A stretch of DNA of 64,000 nt from Andalucia godoyi (GCA_009859145.1 VRVR01000059.1:1-64000); one strand, 5' to 3'. Shown: positions 27,548 through 38,253, counted from the first letter of the stretch. Made by a program: numbers and translations. The notes: generated by a model not told the origin, from the sequence alone.

Positions 27548-29374
27548 TCAGAGCGGAGGAAGGGACGGCATTGGAAGGGGAGAGGAACGGAGAAAGAGTG
27601 GATTGTGCAAGAGAGCTCGCGCGCTGTGGCGAACCGACGGGTCTGGATGCAGCATACCCCAGAACAGGCTCGAGAGATCGTCGTTCCAAAATGGAGAGAA
27701 CGGCAATGAATGGGACGTGAGCGTCGGATCGTTCTTGGGGAAGTCTGGTAACCAAGAGGGCGGCGAAAGACGCCAACAGGAGTCGTTGGAAGGATTGCGC
27801 TCGCACTGTGGAAACCGATACGGAGCAGTACGGATCGTGAAGGGGTTGCGCCACTCCAAGGACGTACCCATATGCTTGAGACAACGCAGGATTGGAAAAG
27901 ACAGAGACTGACCGTCATAAGGATGATCAAAGACAGAGCAGCGTCTGGGAAACATCGCCTCCGAGCGTTGTCGAATCCACGGGTGCTCGTTCCAGTCGAA
28001 TCGACCGACGACCGTGGACCAATATCCGAAGAGCGCGGAATCTGAGCTTCTTGGAAGGCTGTGGAAGAACGACTCGCCGGTCCACAACGCATATGCAATG
28101 AGTCCTATGGAGAAAATGTCAATGGCAAAGGGGGAGGAAAGATAGGACTTGAAAATCGGTCCGCTGCGACGTCGAGAGAGCGTGTGAGTGGTCGAGGAGA
28201 TCATGATGTACGGGATCTCTGGTGCGGTCCAGCCACAAGAAAACTCCGGAAATGCGCTGTTTTTCACCAATATCATGCTTCCAAACTGATTCGCGGCAAC
28301 ATCAAGCTTGGAATTCACGCGGCACATGAATGGATGTGTTTGCAACAAGACATGGCCCGACTGCGAAATTAAGACATTCTGCGGCTCCATGCGGCCATGC
28401 AAAAAGCCGCATTCATGCAAGTTCGCAACGGCTAAGAGCAGCTGGTACAAAATCGACCGAATCAATGCAAACGACAACCGATCATACTGCCGCATAACAT
28501 CGGCGAGCGTCAATGACACCGCCGGAAACACCAGCAGCATCTGCAGCTCTCCAGAGTGGACCTCATGCTGTGTGCTGATGGCAGGGGCAGGGACAGTGGC
28601 AGGGACAACCACGCTGTGGTCGTCGCTCATAAGTGTAAGCAGCCCTCGTTGCGGCGAGCTGTGGCGATCTTCGGTCCACGCACTGCCATTCGCAATCGGC
28701 TGGGGATCTGGAACTCCTCTTATGTCATTGTCATCATCACCACTGCTTTCACCACCAAGCGCAACTTGTTCGTTTCCGTTGCTACTTGACCCTCCTTCCC
28801 TCTCCCTCTCCCTCCTTCTCTCTCTCCTCTGCTCATTACTATCGTCATTGCCATCGTCATCGTCATTGTCATTGTCATTGTCATTGTCATTGTCATTGTC
28901 AGCGTAATTATCACTGTCACTGTCATCATGCGGTGGCGGGGGCGGTGTGTGATGCTGCGACACAGGCTGGTCACCGAAGAGACCGCGGGAAGGTGGATGG
29001 ACATCCGCGAACCGCGGAACAGCATCTCGTGGAATGTCACAGTCGAATCCAAGGTGCAAAAGGTTCGGATGGCGAAGCTGGCGCAGAATGCCAACGTACT
29101 GGAACAGCTGCAGCGACACAGTTCCGCGCGGCACAGCGGTCACCACGACCTCGACATCTGTCGTATGCCCACCGCAAAACCAGTGTGACAGCACGGACTG
29201 CTGAGCAGGCTGCAGAGGCACTGAGCAGCGGTACTGTGCACAAGATTCCAGCGTTGAATTGAGCTTTTGCAGAGGTTTCAACCGCCGAACATCCGCTTCA
29301 CACATTGGAAAGTACGACAACACCACCACTCGATGTCCGGGCTTTTCCGGCGCTTTCTCGCCCGCTGTTTCCAT
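27548..29374 (-). CDS. Protein kinase-like pseudokinase with acidic insert
   Basis: A 608-residue protein with a kinase fold in two parts. An N-lobe-like region (about 65-125, ending RQLRHPNLLHLGFDCD) is separated by a ~150-residue disordered Asp/Asn- and Arg/Glu-rich insert from a C-lobe with YQLLLAVANLHECGFLHGRMEPQNVLI (near residue 325), SCGWTAPEIPYIM (APE near 386) and PFAIDIFSIGLIAYALWTGESFF. HRDLKPxN is replaced by HGRMEPQN, no DFG is found, and the N-lobe lacks a VAIK lysine, so catalysis is not expected. The C-terminal SVRHSARALLHNPLF matches the end of kinase domains. Distant SCYL or BEACH-kinase-like relatives are possible. First ATG 29374. Confidence 0.78.
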   Translation of the reverse strand: METAGEKAPEKPGHRVVVLSYFPMCEADVRRLKPLQKLNSTLESCAQYRCSVPLQPAQQSVLSHWFCGGHTTDVEVVVTAVPRGTVSLQLFQYVGILRQLRHPNLLHLGFDCDIPRDAVPRFADVHPPSRGLFGDQPVSQHHTPPPPPHDDSDSDNYADNDNDNDNDNDNDDDDGNDDSNEQRRERRREREREGGSSSNGNEQVALGGESSGDDDNDIRGVPDPQPIANGSAWTEDRHSSPQRGLLTLMSDDHSVVVPATVPAPAISTQHEVHSGELQMLLVFPAVSLTLADVMRQYDRLSFALIRSILYQLLLAVANLHECGFLHGRMEPQNVLISQSGHVLLQTHPFMCRVNSKLDVAANQFGSMILVKNSAFPEFSCGWTAPEIPYIMISSTTHTLSRRRSGPIFKSYLSSPFAIDIFSIGLIAYALWTGESFFHSLPRSSDSALFGYWSTVVGRFDWNEHPWIRQRSEAMFPRRCSVFDHPYDGQSLSFPILRCLKHMGTSLEWRNPFTIRTAPYRFPQCERNPSNDSCWRLSPPSWLPDFPKNDPTLTSHSLPFSPFWNDDLSSLFWGMLHPDPSVRHSARALLHNPLFLRSSPLPMPSLPPL

Positions 29375-29783
29375 TCGACACCCTATCCGTTGCACACCTT
29401 ACCTCCCGGTTGTTCACTATCCGAAGCAGAAGACGATTATACGGACCGTGCTTCGAAGCTTTCTTGCTGTTGTTGGCTCTGGTCTTTCGGGAGACGTCGG
29501 GAGCTAGGGAGATCGGGGAGCTTCGGAAAGGCAATTCACGCGCTAGAAAGGAGAATTCCCGATCTTGATGCAGCACTTCAACTTCCCAAAAGGGGCACGA
29601 GTATTCTCCGATATTGTCCGACAGCTCTACAGCCGCGCGAATGGACGATACCCCCCTCCCCAAAACAGAAAACGCGCGTGTGCAAGCATGCACAACGACG
29701 CTAGAAAACGGAAGACGGAAGGCGGAAGAAAGTGTGGACTTTACCGAATGTACTGTACGTACACCTTGGGGTTTGCGTTGGGA
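29375..29783. other. Intergenic region
   Basis: Spacer between the pseudokinase start and the stop of the next minus-strand gene. Short open frames on the plus strand have no recognisable content. Nothing else seen. Confidence 0.45.
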
Positions 29784-32504
29784 TCAGGTCTTGACTGGTA
29801 GCTGCATGGATTTGCGGGTCGTCACGGACACGTTGCGGCGACTTGTCGAAACCAGGTTTCCGCCGTATCCAACAGGGACCGGGCTTGCATCGATGATCTG
29901 ACCTTTAACAATGGACTCGTACGGCTTCCCCTCTGCTCCTGAATGCTGCTGCTGTTGCATCATCGACGCAGGACGCTCTGGCCGAGGCCTCTGGAGCTCG
30001 GAGGCCGTGACTTCGGTGAACGTCTTGGCCACAACCTTCTGCGCACCGATCGCAGTACCATTGGTTGTGGACAAGAGCAGCGATTTCCGGCGAACCCCCG
30101 TGGACGACACGGATCGCGTTGGCTCGTACTTGGTGGGCGCAATTGCCACTGGCTCGACCACCAAGTTGGATGCCTCACAGGCCTGGGCAGCACGCTCGGC
30201 GGCCGCTATCTGCGTCTCGATCACCCAGGACCGGACTTGACCGATGCACAAACTCGAGAATTCCGCAACGAGCTCATTCTCGTTGCCCGCATTCTGGTCC
30301 TCACCCACATCTTTTGGATCCGATTTTGGCTTGTACCGCTTCTGCAGCGTTTCCGACGCAGCCTTGCACCGGTCATTCCACTCATTCCACTGCATCACGT
30401 TGTCCTCCGTAATGGGCATAAGAGTCGGGGATGCCAGCGAGTTTGCCTTGTGCGTTGTGTGGATCTGGTTTAGAAAACTCTCGGTCCGCTTCGACAACTC
30501 CGCCTTTCGACGCTCAAAATCTTGCATCGAAGGGCTTCGCTTCAGAATGCTCTGCGGAGGGCCCAACAGCACATTGCTGCTATTGTTGTTGACATTGCTA
30601 TTGTTGTTGCCGTTGCCACCACCTAGTGAGCTGTCAGCGCTCGGCATGCTCGGATGGAGCGGATGCATGGAATGGTTCGCAAAGAAGGCGGTTTCCTCCG
30701 CGTCCTCCTGAATGGACACGTTGCGACCATTCGAATTCGGGTTCTGGCCAGTTGTGCTGATCCACGACTGGCTCTTGTTGCGCATAAGAGGAACCGGCGT
30801 GTTCTTGTTGTTGGTGGTCCGTGGAAACACATCTTCGGGCAACGTCAGCGAAATGGGTTGTTGTGACTGCAGCATCACAGGCGACGAACTTGCCTTGTAC
30901 AAATAGGCTCCAGGGCTTGACTCCTCCAAGCTGGACCCACTGCGGTTCTGCGGACTGAACGACCCGTTGACCGGAGACGACGAGAGATTGTTCGGCGAAT
31001 TTCGGGCCGAAACATGCGTCGAAGAGATGTTGAAAAACGGCCGGGTTTCGTGCCCGGGGCTCAGCGACTGCGTGGCACTCGCCATACTGTCCCAGTGCGA
31101 CGAACCCAGAAAACTGGCGCCAAAATCAGCGTCGTCCATGCCCGCGTTGAGAGACGAAGACGGCAGAATAAGTCGGTATACTTCCAGCGCCGCACGGGCT
31201 TCGTTTCTGAAATACGTGCGGACGTCGGTGCAACTCAGGGGAGAGGCTGCCGATGTGGGAGACCCCGTGGACAGGCCAGGAAGGCCCGGCGAAACGGCAC
31301 TCTTGGATGTTCGTCGGCCAAGTAAACTGGAAGTGGACATGGACTTCATCAGCGAAGGCAGCGAACTTTTGGGGCTTCGGAACGCCCCGCCACCTTGGCC
31401 GCCGGGTGACATGCTCGATGCATTGACAAACAAAGTGATGCGGCACAGAAACTGCGCCGCCGAAACAAGGTCCATCGTTTGCGCATGCTGATTGCTCCGC
31501 GCTGGAGAATCGTTGTTGGTGGACAACTCGGGAACAGAACCTGGCAGCAATGCGCGAGAGACTGGGAAGGAGATGATCGGTGCGCCGTTAATGGGGGACT
31601 GTGCTCTCGATGATTCAATGCTGGCGAACCCAGACGGACACGAAGATGCCGGTAACATCCCGAAATTATCGGGTCCTGCGTCCATCGAATGCCGTGTTCC
31701 ACGAGAGCGGAACGATGCCATAGACGGATGATACACAATGTTTGGGTAACAGGAAGGGTCCCATATCGTAAGCTCACCGTCGAAAATAACGGTGTTGTGG
31801 CACAGACAGTCGGATCCAAAATCCGCTAACTGGCATCGCCCGCCACCGCCGGCAACAGGCACAGTCCCCTGACATACATTACTCGTACTGCTACAGCTAT
31901 TGTTATTAATGTTATTGATGTTGCTGTTAGCGTTGTTCGAAGGGCTGGTGTGCTCGACAACGTCTGCATCGGCGTTAAAACCTGGGTTGGCAACGCTGCT
32001 GCGTCTGCTCAGGTCATTCACCGGCGAACCACTTCGACTGCCACTTACCCATCCCAGGCGCAACTTCCGGGACACTGCAGGATAGACAAGAACACCCGGG
32101 CCGTCGGGCGACAGGAGAAATGGCTCTCCGTCAAACACTTGCTCTGCCTTGGGGGAACTGTGGTTCGCATTCGACAGATCGTCCGGAGAAATGCTCGCGT
32201 TCCGAAATGTCACTGTTGTCGACTGAGTCAGCAAGTCGATGGTACTGGATCTTCTGGAATGCGAGGATGGCGAGATCATTTGCTTGGGATACGAGGGCGG
32301 GATGGAAGACGGAAGGACTGTGCGACCCCCAAGTGCTTCGATGAGCCGCGAAAGAGAATGTGAAGTTCGGCATGACTTGACGTGAACTCGGAACTTGCGC
32401 GACACAGACGAAAAGAAGTGGCGGTGAGAGGGATTGGTGGGATTCAGGACATCCACATTCAGAATCAGATTCAAAGGCTTTGCGTATGTAGATGCGAAAC
32501 TCAT
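29784..32504 (-). CDS. Large Ser/Asn-rich unknown protein
   Basis: A 906-residue protein starting MSFASTYAKPLNLILNV at the ATG at 32504. The first ~50 residues (NLILNVDVLNPTNPSHRHFFSSVSRKFRVHV) and later islands (NTVIFDGELTIWDPS, AAQFLCRITLFVNAS, EARAALEVYRLILPSS) look ordered, separated by long Ser/Pro/Asn-rich disordered linkers. The order could be one beta-sandwich such as an N-terminal C2 domain broken by insertions, but this is a guess. The C-terminal third has a helical stretch (ILKRSPSMQDFERRKAELSKRTESF). Many RSPS/SPxx sites suggest phosphorylation. The frame is open far upstream but through a CA-repeat and is not used. Confidence 0.68.
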   Translation of the reverse strand: MSFASTYAKPLNLILNVDVLNPTNPSHRHFFSSVSRKFRVHVKSCRTSHSLSRLIEALGGRTVLPSSIPPSYPKQMISPSSHSRRSSTIDLLTQSTTVTFRNASISPDDLSNANHSSPKAEQVFDGEPFLLSPDGPGVLVYPAVSRKLRLGWVSGSRSGSPVNDLSRRSSVANPGFNADADVVEHTSPSNNANSNINNINNNSCSSTSNVCQGTVPVAGGGGRCQLADFGSDCLCHNTVIFDGELTIWDPSCYPNIVYHPSMASFRSRGTRHSMDAGPDNFGMLPASSCPSGFASIESSRAQSPINGAPIISFPVSRALLPGSVPELSTNNDSPARSNQHAQTMDLVSAAQFLCRITLFVNASSMSPGGQGGGAFRSPKSSLPSLMKSMSTSSLLGRRTSKSAVSPGLPGLSTGSPTSAASPLSCTDVRTYFRNEARAALEVYRLILPSSSLNAGMDDADFGASFLGSSHWDSMASATQSLSPGHETRPFFNISSTHVSARNSPNNLSSSPVNGSFSPQNRSGSSLEESSPGAYLYKASSSPVMLQSQQPISLTLPEDVFPRTTNNKNTPVPLMRNKSQSWISTTGQNPNSNGRNVSIQEDAEETAFFANHSMHPLHPSMPSADSSLGGGNGNNNSNVNNNSSNVLLGPPQSILKRSPSMQDFERRKAELSKRTESFLNQIHTTHKANSLASPTLMPITEDNVMQWNEWNDRCKAASETLQKRYKPKSDPKDVGEDQNAGNENELVAEFSSLCIGQVRSWVIETQIAAAERAAQACEASNLVVEPVAIAPTKYEPTRSVSSTGVRRKSLLLSTTNGTAIGAQKVVAKTFTEVTASELQRPRPERPASMMQQQQHSGAEGKPYESIVKGQIIDASPVPVGYGGNLVSTSRRNVSVTTRKSMQLPVKT

Positions 32505-32526
32505 TCTCTGTTCTTTTTCCCCCCGT

Positions 32527-32563
<37 letters not shown>

Positions 32564-34648
32564 CTGTGAATAATTCGCTTGCTGAGACGACGTCCAGAGG
32601 GGAGTACTGGAAAAAAACAAAGATGAAATGCAAGGAAGGTGTGAGAAGACGACTGTTCGATGCGCGGCAGACCGGAGGACTTCTGGGTTTCAGACACAGC
32701 AGCGAAAAAAAAAAGACCAAAAGACCAAGAGACCAAGACAGCAAAAAATCAATTCGCAACCATCCAAATTTTCCTTGTGGTTTGAATTTCGAAACCGCTC
32801 GCACGCAGATGACGGATCCTGGACGAACAGTGGAGCGCGACAACCACTGTTGTGTGGAAGGAATAAAACGGGAGTTGGGAGCGACGAAGGAGACAATGCA
32901 TGGCGATTGACACCCACGGAGTCGTAGCCGGTCGTCCGCCAAGACGGGACGACGTTGTGCCGTCTGCTGCGACATTCAACAATCGTTGTGAGAACGAGCC
33001 TGCTCAGATCGCCTGCGGATTACCGGTTTGGGGAATAGAAATGTAGTCGACGCCTAAGGATGTCCGAGCAAGAAGTGTCTTGTGTGCGTTCCAGATGCGA
33101 CGAAACCCTCGAGGAAAGTGCGACTCGGCAAGTTGACACCCCGCAACGCTCCAGCCTGGACGGCGGTGGGAGCTGTCGCCAGTCCGCCAGCAAAGCGCTT
33201 CGACTAGTGGCCGCTGACCAAAATCTTTCGTGGGTGCGAGCACACAAGGGGAAATGGGTGTTTTCGCTTTGAGCCTCCGGGTGAGCACTCGGAACCGTGA
33301 TCTCCGCTCCTTGGTGATTGACGTCTTCGGAAAAAACCGCATCCTTTGCTGGCCCAAGCGGTCGGGACCAGCGCCCACGACAGGCACGCCGGCCGAGGGC
33401 TCCCTCACCATATTGGGCGAAATCATCACGCTCCCCCCGGAAACCCCCAGCGTAACTGTGTGGTGTTCTCGACATGCATGAGGAGAGAGACACATGTGCA
33501 GAGACAGAGACAGAGACAGAGACAGTCAGTCGTCACTCGTGGGCCGCAGCTCGTGAACCCCGCGTGAATCTGTGACGCTTGTTCAGTGGTGGCTTGTCGG
33601 CGGGGGTGCATCCCACAGACCGGAGCAACATATCGGCCGTGTATTCCGTAACATTAAATTTAATCATATTAATAAAACATATGCCACGTTTTTTATTTCT
33701 TGAATCCTTGTTTAAATGCGTGTTCTCCTCTGATTTCCATCCTTTGCTCTTGTGCGATGAATACACTTCTGGCATGAGACGGGTGGAGGTAGTGATGCTG
33801 CACAGAAGAAGAAGCAAACTAAAACAAAACAAAACAAAAAATGACAAAGACCATTCACTGCCACTCGATTGACGTGTGTGCGAAGTCGTGGCAGACGAAA
33901 CACACTCGTGCGCGCGGCAGGCGGATGTCCCCACTCCTTGTATGCGCTTGTTGTTTAGACGCTCATGTCCGTCGCTGCTGCTCAGGATGTGCACTGTTCG
34001 TTTGTTGCATTGCGGTGCTTGAAGAAGGCCACCGTCGTGCTCACTGGTGAAGAAAGCATTTGCCGGGCGCGTTGCACATCAGGAAGGGGTGGGGGCGCTG
34101 CCCTTCCACTAAGAGAAAAAAATATTTAAAACTTGGAAAACCGCGGTGAGCTTGCCAATGAAACGGCCGAGAAGCTTCGTCTGCTTGGACAAAGTATGAC
34201 ACCGATCGACAGGGCGACGCTGAGAAAGGAAGCGTCTGTTTTTCAGTTGTTGCTGATTCGCGACAAGCACACGTCTGTGGAGTAGCGCATTCAAAGGATC
34301 TCTAGGACATGTCCGAGCAGGCCGTGTCATCAATCCTCACCGTGTATTCAGGCATAACCTTTTCTGTCGTCTGCTCAACTTTCCAAATCCCCCGAGCAGC
34401 GTATACTTGCACGGAGTTCCCGTCATCTTCGCATCGAGGGAAGGGGGGGAACCCATTTCTTGTTTCTCGCCCATTCGCTGTCCTCTCCGCATGTTCTTCC
34501 GCATCTGCCACTTGCGTGCTGTCTTCATCAAGTACCCAACCAGAAAGACGGTGTTATTAGGGTTCTCGCAAGCGGCCAAAAAGAACAACACAACAACGAA
34601 AAGAAGAAGAAAAGAAGGGAAGAAAAAAGAAAAAGAACTGAAGGCAGG
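32505..34648. other. 2.1-kb stretch without a secure gene
   Basis: The longest gene-poor stretch apart from the transposase region. It begins with a (GT)n tract (32530-32562) in the leader of the minus-strand gene. Overlapping frames at 33004-33495 on both strands have gene-like composition but no recognisable domain and no single good reading. A GACAGA repeat lies at about 33499-33526. The last ~90 bp before 34649 are purine-rich leader. Confidence 0.5.
33060..33481 (+). pseudogene. Possible broken or small gene of unknown family
   Basis: Two overlapping plus-strand frames suggest one interrupted gene. The first (33060-33272) starts MSEQEVSCVRS at an ATG; the second, in another frame, ends at 33481 and includes RSLVIDVFGKNRILCWPKR and SLTILGEIITLPPETPSVTV, which look protein-like. 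A minus-strand frame (33004-33495) competes for the same bases. I cannot tell a frameshifted gene from chance. A near-identical start (MSEQAVSSIL) recurs at 34309. Confidence 0.22.
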
Positions 34649-35974
34649 ATGATGCTGAGCGTAGCTTCTCCTGCGCGTCCCCGAGGGGCTGCTGTTATGC
34701 CTGCTCCACCACGGTCTCCTACGCTCCTATCGCCACACCACAACTATTCACAGTACCTACCGTCCTCCACAACAACAACGACGACGACGACGACGACGCG
34801 TCGATCGTCGTTCAACTCGGCAGCTGCTGCCGTAAGGTACACTCCATCTCCACCGTCATCCGGCGAACGCGATCGAGACCGCGAAAGGGAAAGAGACAGA
34901 GAAAGAGAACGGGAAAGGGACAGGGACAGGGACAGGGACAGGGAGCGCGATAGAGAAAGGTCGCTGTCGATTGCAATTGTGAGTTCTGGAAGAGTGTCAA
35001 GAGACCGAGAACTTCCTGTGAAACGACCGTTTTCGCCCGCTGTCCTGCTTACTGCGCTTCCTTCGCCGGCGACGATATCGCCAACGTACTCCCAATCACA
35101 CACGCAGTTTGCGCCGATAGCACAGTCGCCACCCGCTGTCCCTCTGACGATTCTGCTGAACATGGACTGGATCCCGGACCTCCCGTCGTCTTCTGCACCG
35201 TCTTTTACGCCTGCGCAGTTCTACCCTTTGTTCTCCACGCCTTCTTCTGCAACGGCGGCACCGCTGTCGAGCCTGTATGTACCGGACGGCTCGTCGTTCC
35301 TCGCGGCTTCGCTTCTCCTCAAGTCGCTCTCGTCATCGACTGGTGGGCTGTATGTCGTCCGCAGAGGGGTTTCGCGCCAGAGCGTGCTTCGGCGGTTTGT
35401 CGTCCATGGATCAAAGCCTCCGTCGACTCTTTCGATCCACGATCTTCCCAGCGCAGTAACAACCGTCGAAGCGTACGGTCTGAGCTCGCAGTCGACGGTG
35501 GTCGTGGACATGTGCAGCTCGTGGTGGGGCGACGGCTCTGCTGTCATCCCGATTGCCCAGGTTGGTGCATGGGACAGAGTGCTCGGAGTGATCCAGCGCA
35601 TTCGAGCTTCTTGGGAACACAAGTCGTTTGTCAGTTCTGTGCCGGTAGACGTACGCAAAATCGCTGCCGTCGAACTCCAAGCCCATTTTTCTCTGTTTCC
35701 TCCCGCAACCGCCGATTCAAAAGAGAAGGAACGCGAGCGCGAACGGGAACGGGAAAAGGGAAGGGAGCGCGATCGAGAACGAGAGCGAGAGCGCGAGAGA
35801 TGGCTAAGCAGAGAAGCCCTCGATGCAGTGGTCGGCTCTGGTGGAGTAATGTATGCAGACTATGAGGCCGGAGAAGAAGCAATTGTCTGTCGGCCGGCCA
35901 TCGATCGGTGGCGAGAAGAAGTCGCGCAGGCTGCTGCTGTTGCTGTCCCCATCCCAGAAGATTGGATGTTGTAG
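34649..35974 (+). CDS. Unknown protein with Arg-Asp/Arg-Glu dipeptide repeats
   Basis: A 441-residue protein starting MMLSVASPARPRG at the ATG at 34649, just after a purine-rich leader. It has a poly-Thr run (about 38-47), a long RD/RE/RERD dipeptide region (about 70-105) like those of splicing-related proteins, a central ordered domain (about 160-350: LTILLNMDWIPDLP, GGLYVVRRGVSRQSVLRRFVVHG, STVVVDMCSSWWGD, AWDRVLGVIQRIRASW), a second RERE stretch, and an ordered C-terminus ending PIPEDWML. The central domain is not recognised. Repeats at the DNA level (GGGACA, GCGAGA) encode the dipeptides. Nuclear RNA-related function is only suggested by the RD/RE composition. Confidence 0.68.
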   Translation: MMLSVASPARPRGAAVMPAPPRSPTLLSPHHNYSQYLPSSTTTTTTTTTTRRSSFNSAAAAVRYTPSPPSSGERDRDRERERDRERERERDRDRDRDRERDRERSLSIAIVSSGRVSRDRELPVKRPFSPAVLLTALPSPATISPTYSQSHTQFAPIAQSPPAVPLTILLNMDWIPDLPSSSAPSFTPAQFYPLFSTPSSATAAPLSSLYVPDGSSFLAASLLLKSLSSSTGGLYVVRRGVSRQSVLRRFVVHGSKPPSTLSIHDLPSAVTTVEAYGLSSQSTVVVDMCSSWWGDGSAVIPIAQVGAWDRVLGVIQRIRASWEHKSFVSSVPVDVRKIAAVELQAHFSLFPPATADSKEKEREREREREKGRERDRERERERERWLSREALDAVVGSGGVMYADYEAGEEAIVCRPAIDRWREEVAQAAAVAVPIPEDWML

Positions 35975-36543
35975 TGTACTGTCAATGGCGGAGTGTGGTT
36001 CTTATCTTTATTGTACTGTACTGTAGCTTGATAAATTGTATTATAGAAGGACCTTGCCTCATTCCTGGCGCTCTTGCTGCGCACTGCGAAGCACTCGCGT
36101 ATTCCATGCTGCCTGGTGGTGCCCGCAAGGAAAACAGAAACTGATGCCGAAAAGTCCGCGAGAGACTGCAGATACAAGATGGACAGAGACGGAAACCAGG
36201 TCTTTTCTTGATTTGGGCAAACGAGCAGATGAAAGGGAATGTACGGACAGCACAAGCAGACGCGGAGGGGGGGTCCAGTCTGTTTGGAAGTAGCCCAATC
36301 ATTGTTTCTGGCTTTTCCAGGGTTTCGGATCGTCTGAGCCCGTCAACCTTTCGAAACCGCGAGTGCATCCCAGCACCGTCTCCGATTTATTTATTTTTGT
36401 TATGTACCACTGCTGCATAACGCGACAGAAAAGGAAGAAGGAGGAGGAGGAAGAAGAAGAAGAAGAAGAGAAGAAGAAGACGAAAGGGGTGGGGGAAAAA
36501 AAGAACTACTCTCATCAAGAGCGGTACGCAAAGAAGAGAGAAA
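35975..36543. other. Intergenic region with polypurine leader
   Basis: Contains the 3' flank of the preceding gene and, at about 36423-36543, an almost pure A/G tract (GAAGGAGGAGG and AAGAAG units) that runs up to the ATG of the next gene. No gene seen. Confidence 0.5.
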
Positions 36544-38253
36544 ATGGGGATAAAGAGCAATAGCGTGCTGGCGCACTCTGGGCTTTCCGGTCTCAGCACG
36601 TCTTCGTCTCCGAGTTCCGCTTCTCAGACGACACTTCATTTGGTGGTGAATCTCGGCGCAATGGAGAGTCTGCATGAAATGGTTCTTCCCACCGAGATGG
36701 ACGTCTTGATGGAGAAGTTCAATGTGATCGTGTGCTGTGCAGGGGTTGCGTATGCCGCAAAGGCATCTCGGCTGCTTGCAGGGCTCAAGTTTGTGAGACC
36801 CGGCAGCTCTACGCGATGTCAGATCCTCCGTGGACATACAGTGCTTTCATGCATAAAAGAGTTCTCCAGTGCGTCGACGGAGGGTAGCGGCGAGATTGAC
36901 GTGCGGCGGCTTGTCATTCTTGACGTGCCAGAGCGATACGCGTCGCCTGCGGGGGATGCGACGTATCACAGCGGAATTGCAGCCACTGTCTCTGCATGTG
37001 TCGTGGCGCCCGACCAGTTCCGTCGAAGCAGCAGGGCACTCGTGGACTTCTTGGTTGCGGTGGCCGACACATTTGCGTACGAATCGTCGAATTCAAGAAG
37101 GTTTCCCGCAAGGCTCTCGTCGTCGAGCGCCGACTCGTCTTGCGCATCCGCATCCATGCATACCGGCATCAAGAGTCGTGCTCGATCATCCAGCACAGCG
37201 TGCACCACGATTAATTCCAGTCTTCCCGCAATCCGAAATCCCTTGTCGGCATCTCCTGCGTCACCCGGCAGTACCAGTGCAGATCTTGTGTCTGGAGGGC
37301 ATTCCCTCCCGGTGCAGGCATCTGCAGCTGCCATCTTGGGCCGAATGATGGAACAGAGCAGATCGGTGAAGCTCTTCGGAAAGGAGCAAAAATTTGCGTT
37401 TCCGGCTCCAAGTAGTGCTGCCAGTGGCTCCAGTGGTGGTACGCCGACTGTTTCACACCAGAGCTCCGTAGACTCACAAGCTTCTACGCACTATCCTGGG
37501 ACCGGCAGCTCAAGAAACTCGCTTGATCAGAAGTCAGTGCTGTTCAACACGCCATACAACTCGTCGCCTAAGAAAAGCGTCGATTCGAGCGCAATACCGA
37601 TTGCTGCGTGCCCGCTGCCCGAAATCTCGTTGCAGGTGAATACTGGATCCAGCGAGCAGTCTCTGGACCGCATATGCGCTCCCTCTGCAGCTTTACATTT
37701 CTCCCCCGGACATTCCCGAGGTTCAATCATGGCGAGCATGGGGAGGTCGCCCAGCAGCTTGTCTGGATCGCGGCGAAATACCCAGGAACCGACTGCAACG
37801 CTTCTTCTGTTGGATGATGGCGAACGAGACTTTTTAAAATCGTTTGGAACGGATGCCTCCGCCAGCAGCGGCAGCTTTCTCCGACACTCCCCATTGCATA
37901 TGATCAGCGGCAGCAGCAGCAGCAGCAGCAGCAACCCGTCTGTTGCCAGTGCGATGGACCAGCTGTCGTTCTCGCCGTGGAAGACTAATGTCAGCTCGAG
38001 CCCTTTTGACGACCTGCTGCCGCCAAAGGCTGCCAATGGCGGAGGTCGGTCGCGTGCTGGATCTAGTGTCTACGCAAACACGGTCGATCTCAATTCGTCG
38101 ATCTCCCCTTCGTCGTCCGCGCTATCTCCACTTGCCGCTGGCTCTCCAACGCTCCAGCTGCCGTCGGTAGATGCCAGAACGTCTCCAACTTCTGGTGGAT
38201 TTCTAACACCGCTGGCTGTGCCCGTCACAGTGCCAAATCGTAGATCTGTTTAA
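36544..38253 (+). CDS. Unknown protein: globular N-terminus, Ser-rich C-terminus
   Basis: A 569-residue protein starting MGIKSNSVLAHSG directly after a polypurine leader. Residues about 28-185 form a compact alpha/beta domain (TTLHLVVNLGAMESLHEMV, FNVIVCCAGVAYAAKASRLL, DVRRLVILDVPERYASPAG, STRALVDFLVAVADTF-like helices) that I cannot place in a family. The rest is Ser/Gly/Pro-rich and probably disordered, with poly-Ser from AGC repeats at about 37911-37935 and many SP sites. Its 3' end is 253 bp from MITE copy 2. Codon use matches neighbouring genes. Confidence 0.68.
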   Translation: MGIKSNSVLAHSGLSGLSTSSSPSSASQTTLHLVVNLGAMESLHEMVLPTEMDVLMEKFNVIVCCAGVAYAAKASRLLAGLKFVRPGSSTRCQILRGHTVLSCIKEFSSASTEGSGEIDVRRLVILDVPERYASPAGDATYHSGIAATVSACVVAPDQFRRSSRALVDFLVAVADTFAYESSNSRRFPARLSSSSADSSCASASMHTGIKSRARSSSTACTTINSSLPAIRNPLSASPASPGSTSADLVSGGHSLPVQASAAAILGRMMEQSRSVKLFGKEQKFAFPAPSSAASGSSGGTPTVSHQSSVDSQASTHYPGTGSSRNSLDQKSVLFNTPYNSSPKKSVDSSAIPIAACPLPEISLQVNTGSSEQSLDRICAPSAALHFSPGHSRGSIMASMGRSPSSLSGSRRNTQEPTATLLLLDDGERDFLKSFGTDASASSGSFLRHSPLHMISGSSSSSSSNPSVASAMDQLSFSPWKTNVSSSPFDDLLPPKAANGGGRSRAGSSVYANTVDLNSSISPSSSALSPLAAGSPTLQLPSVDARTSPTSGGFLTPLAVPVTVPNRRSV

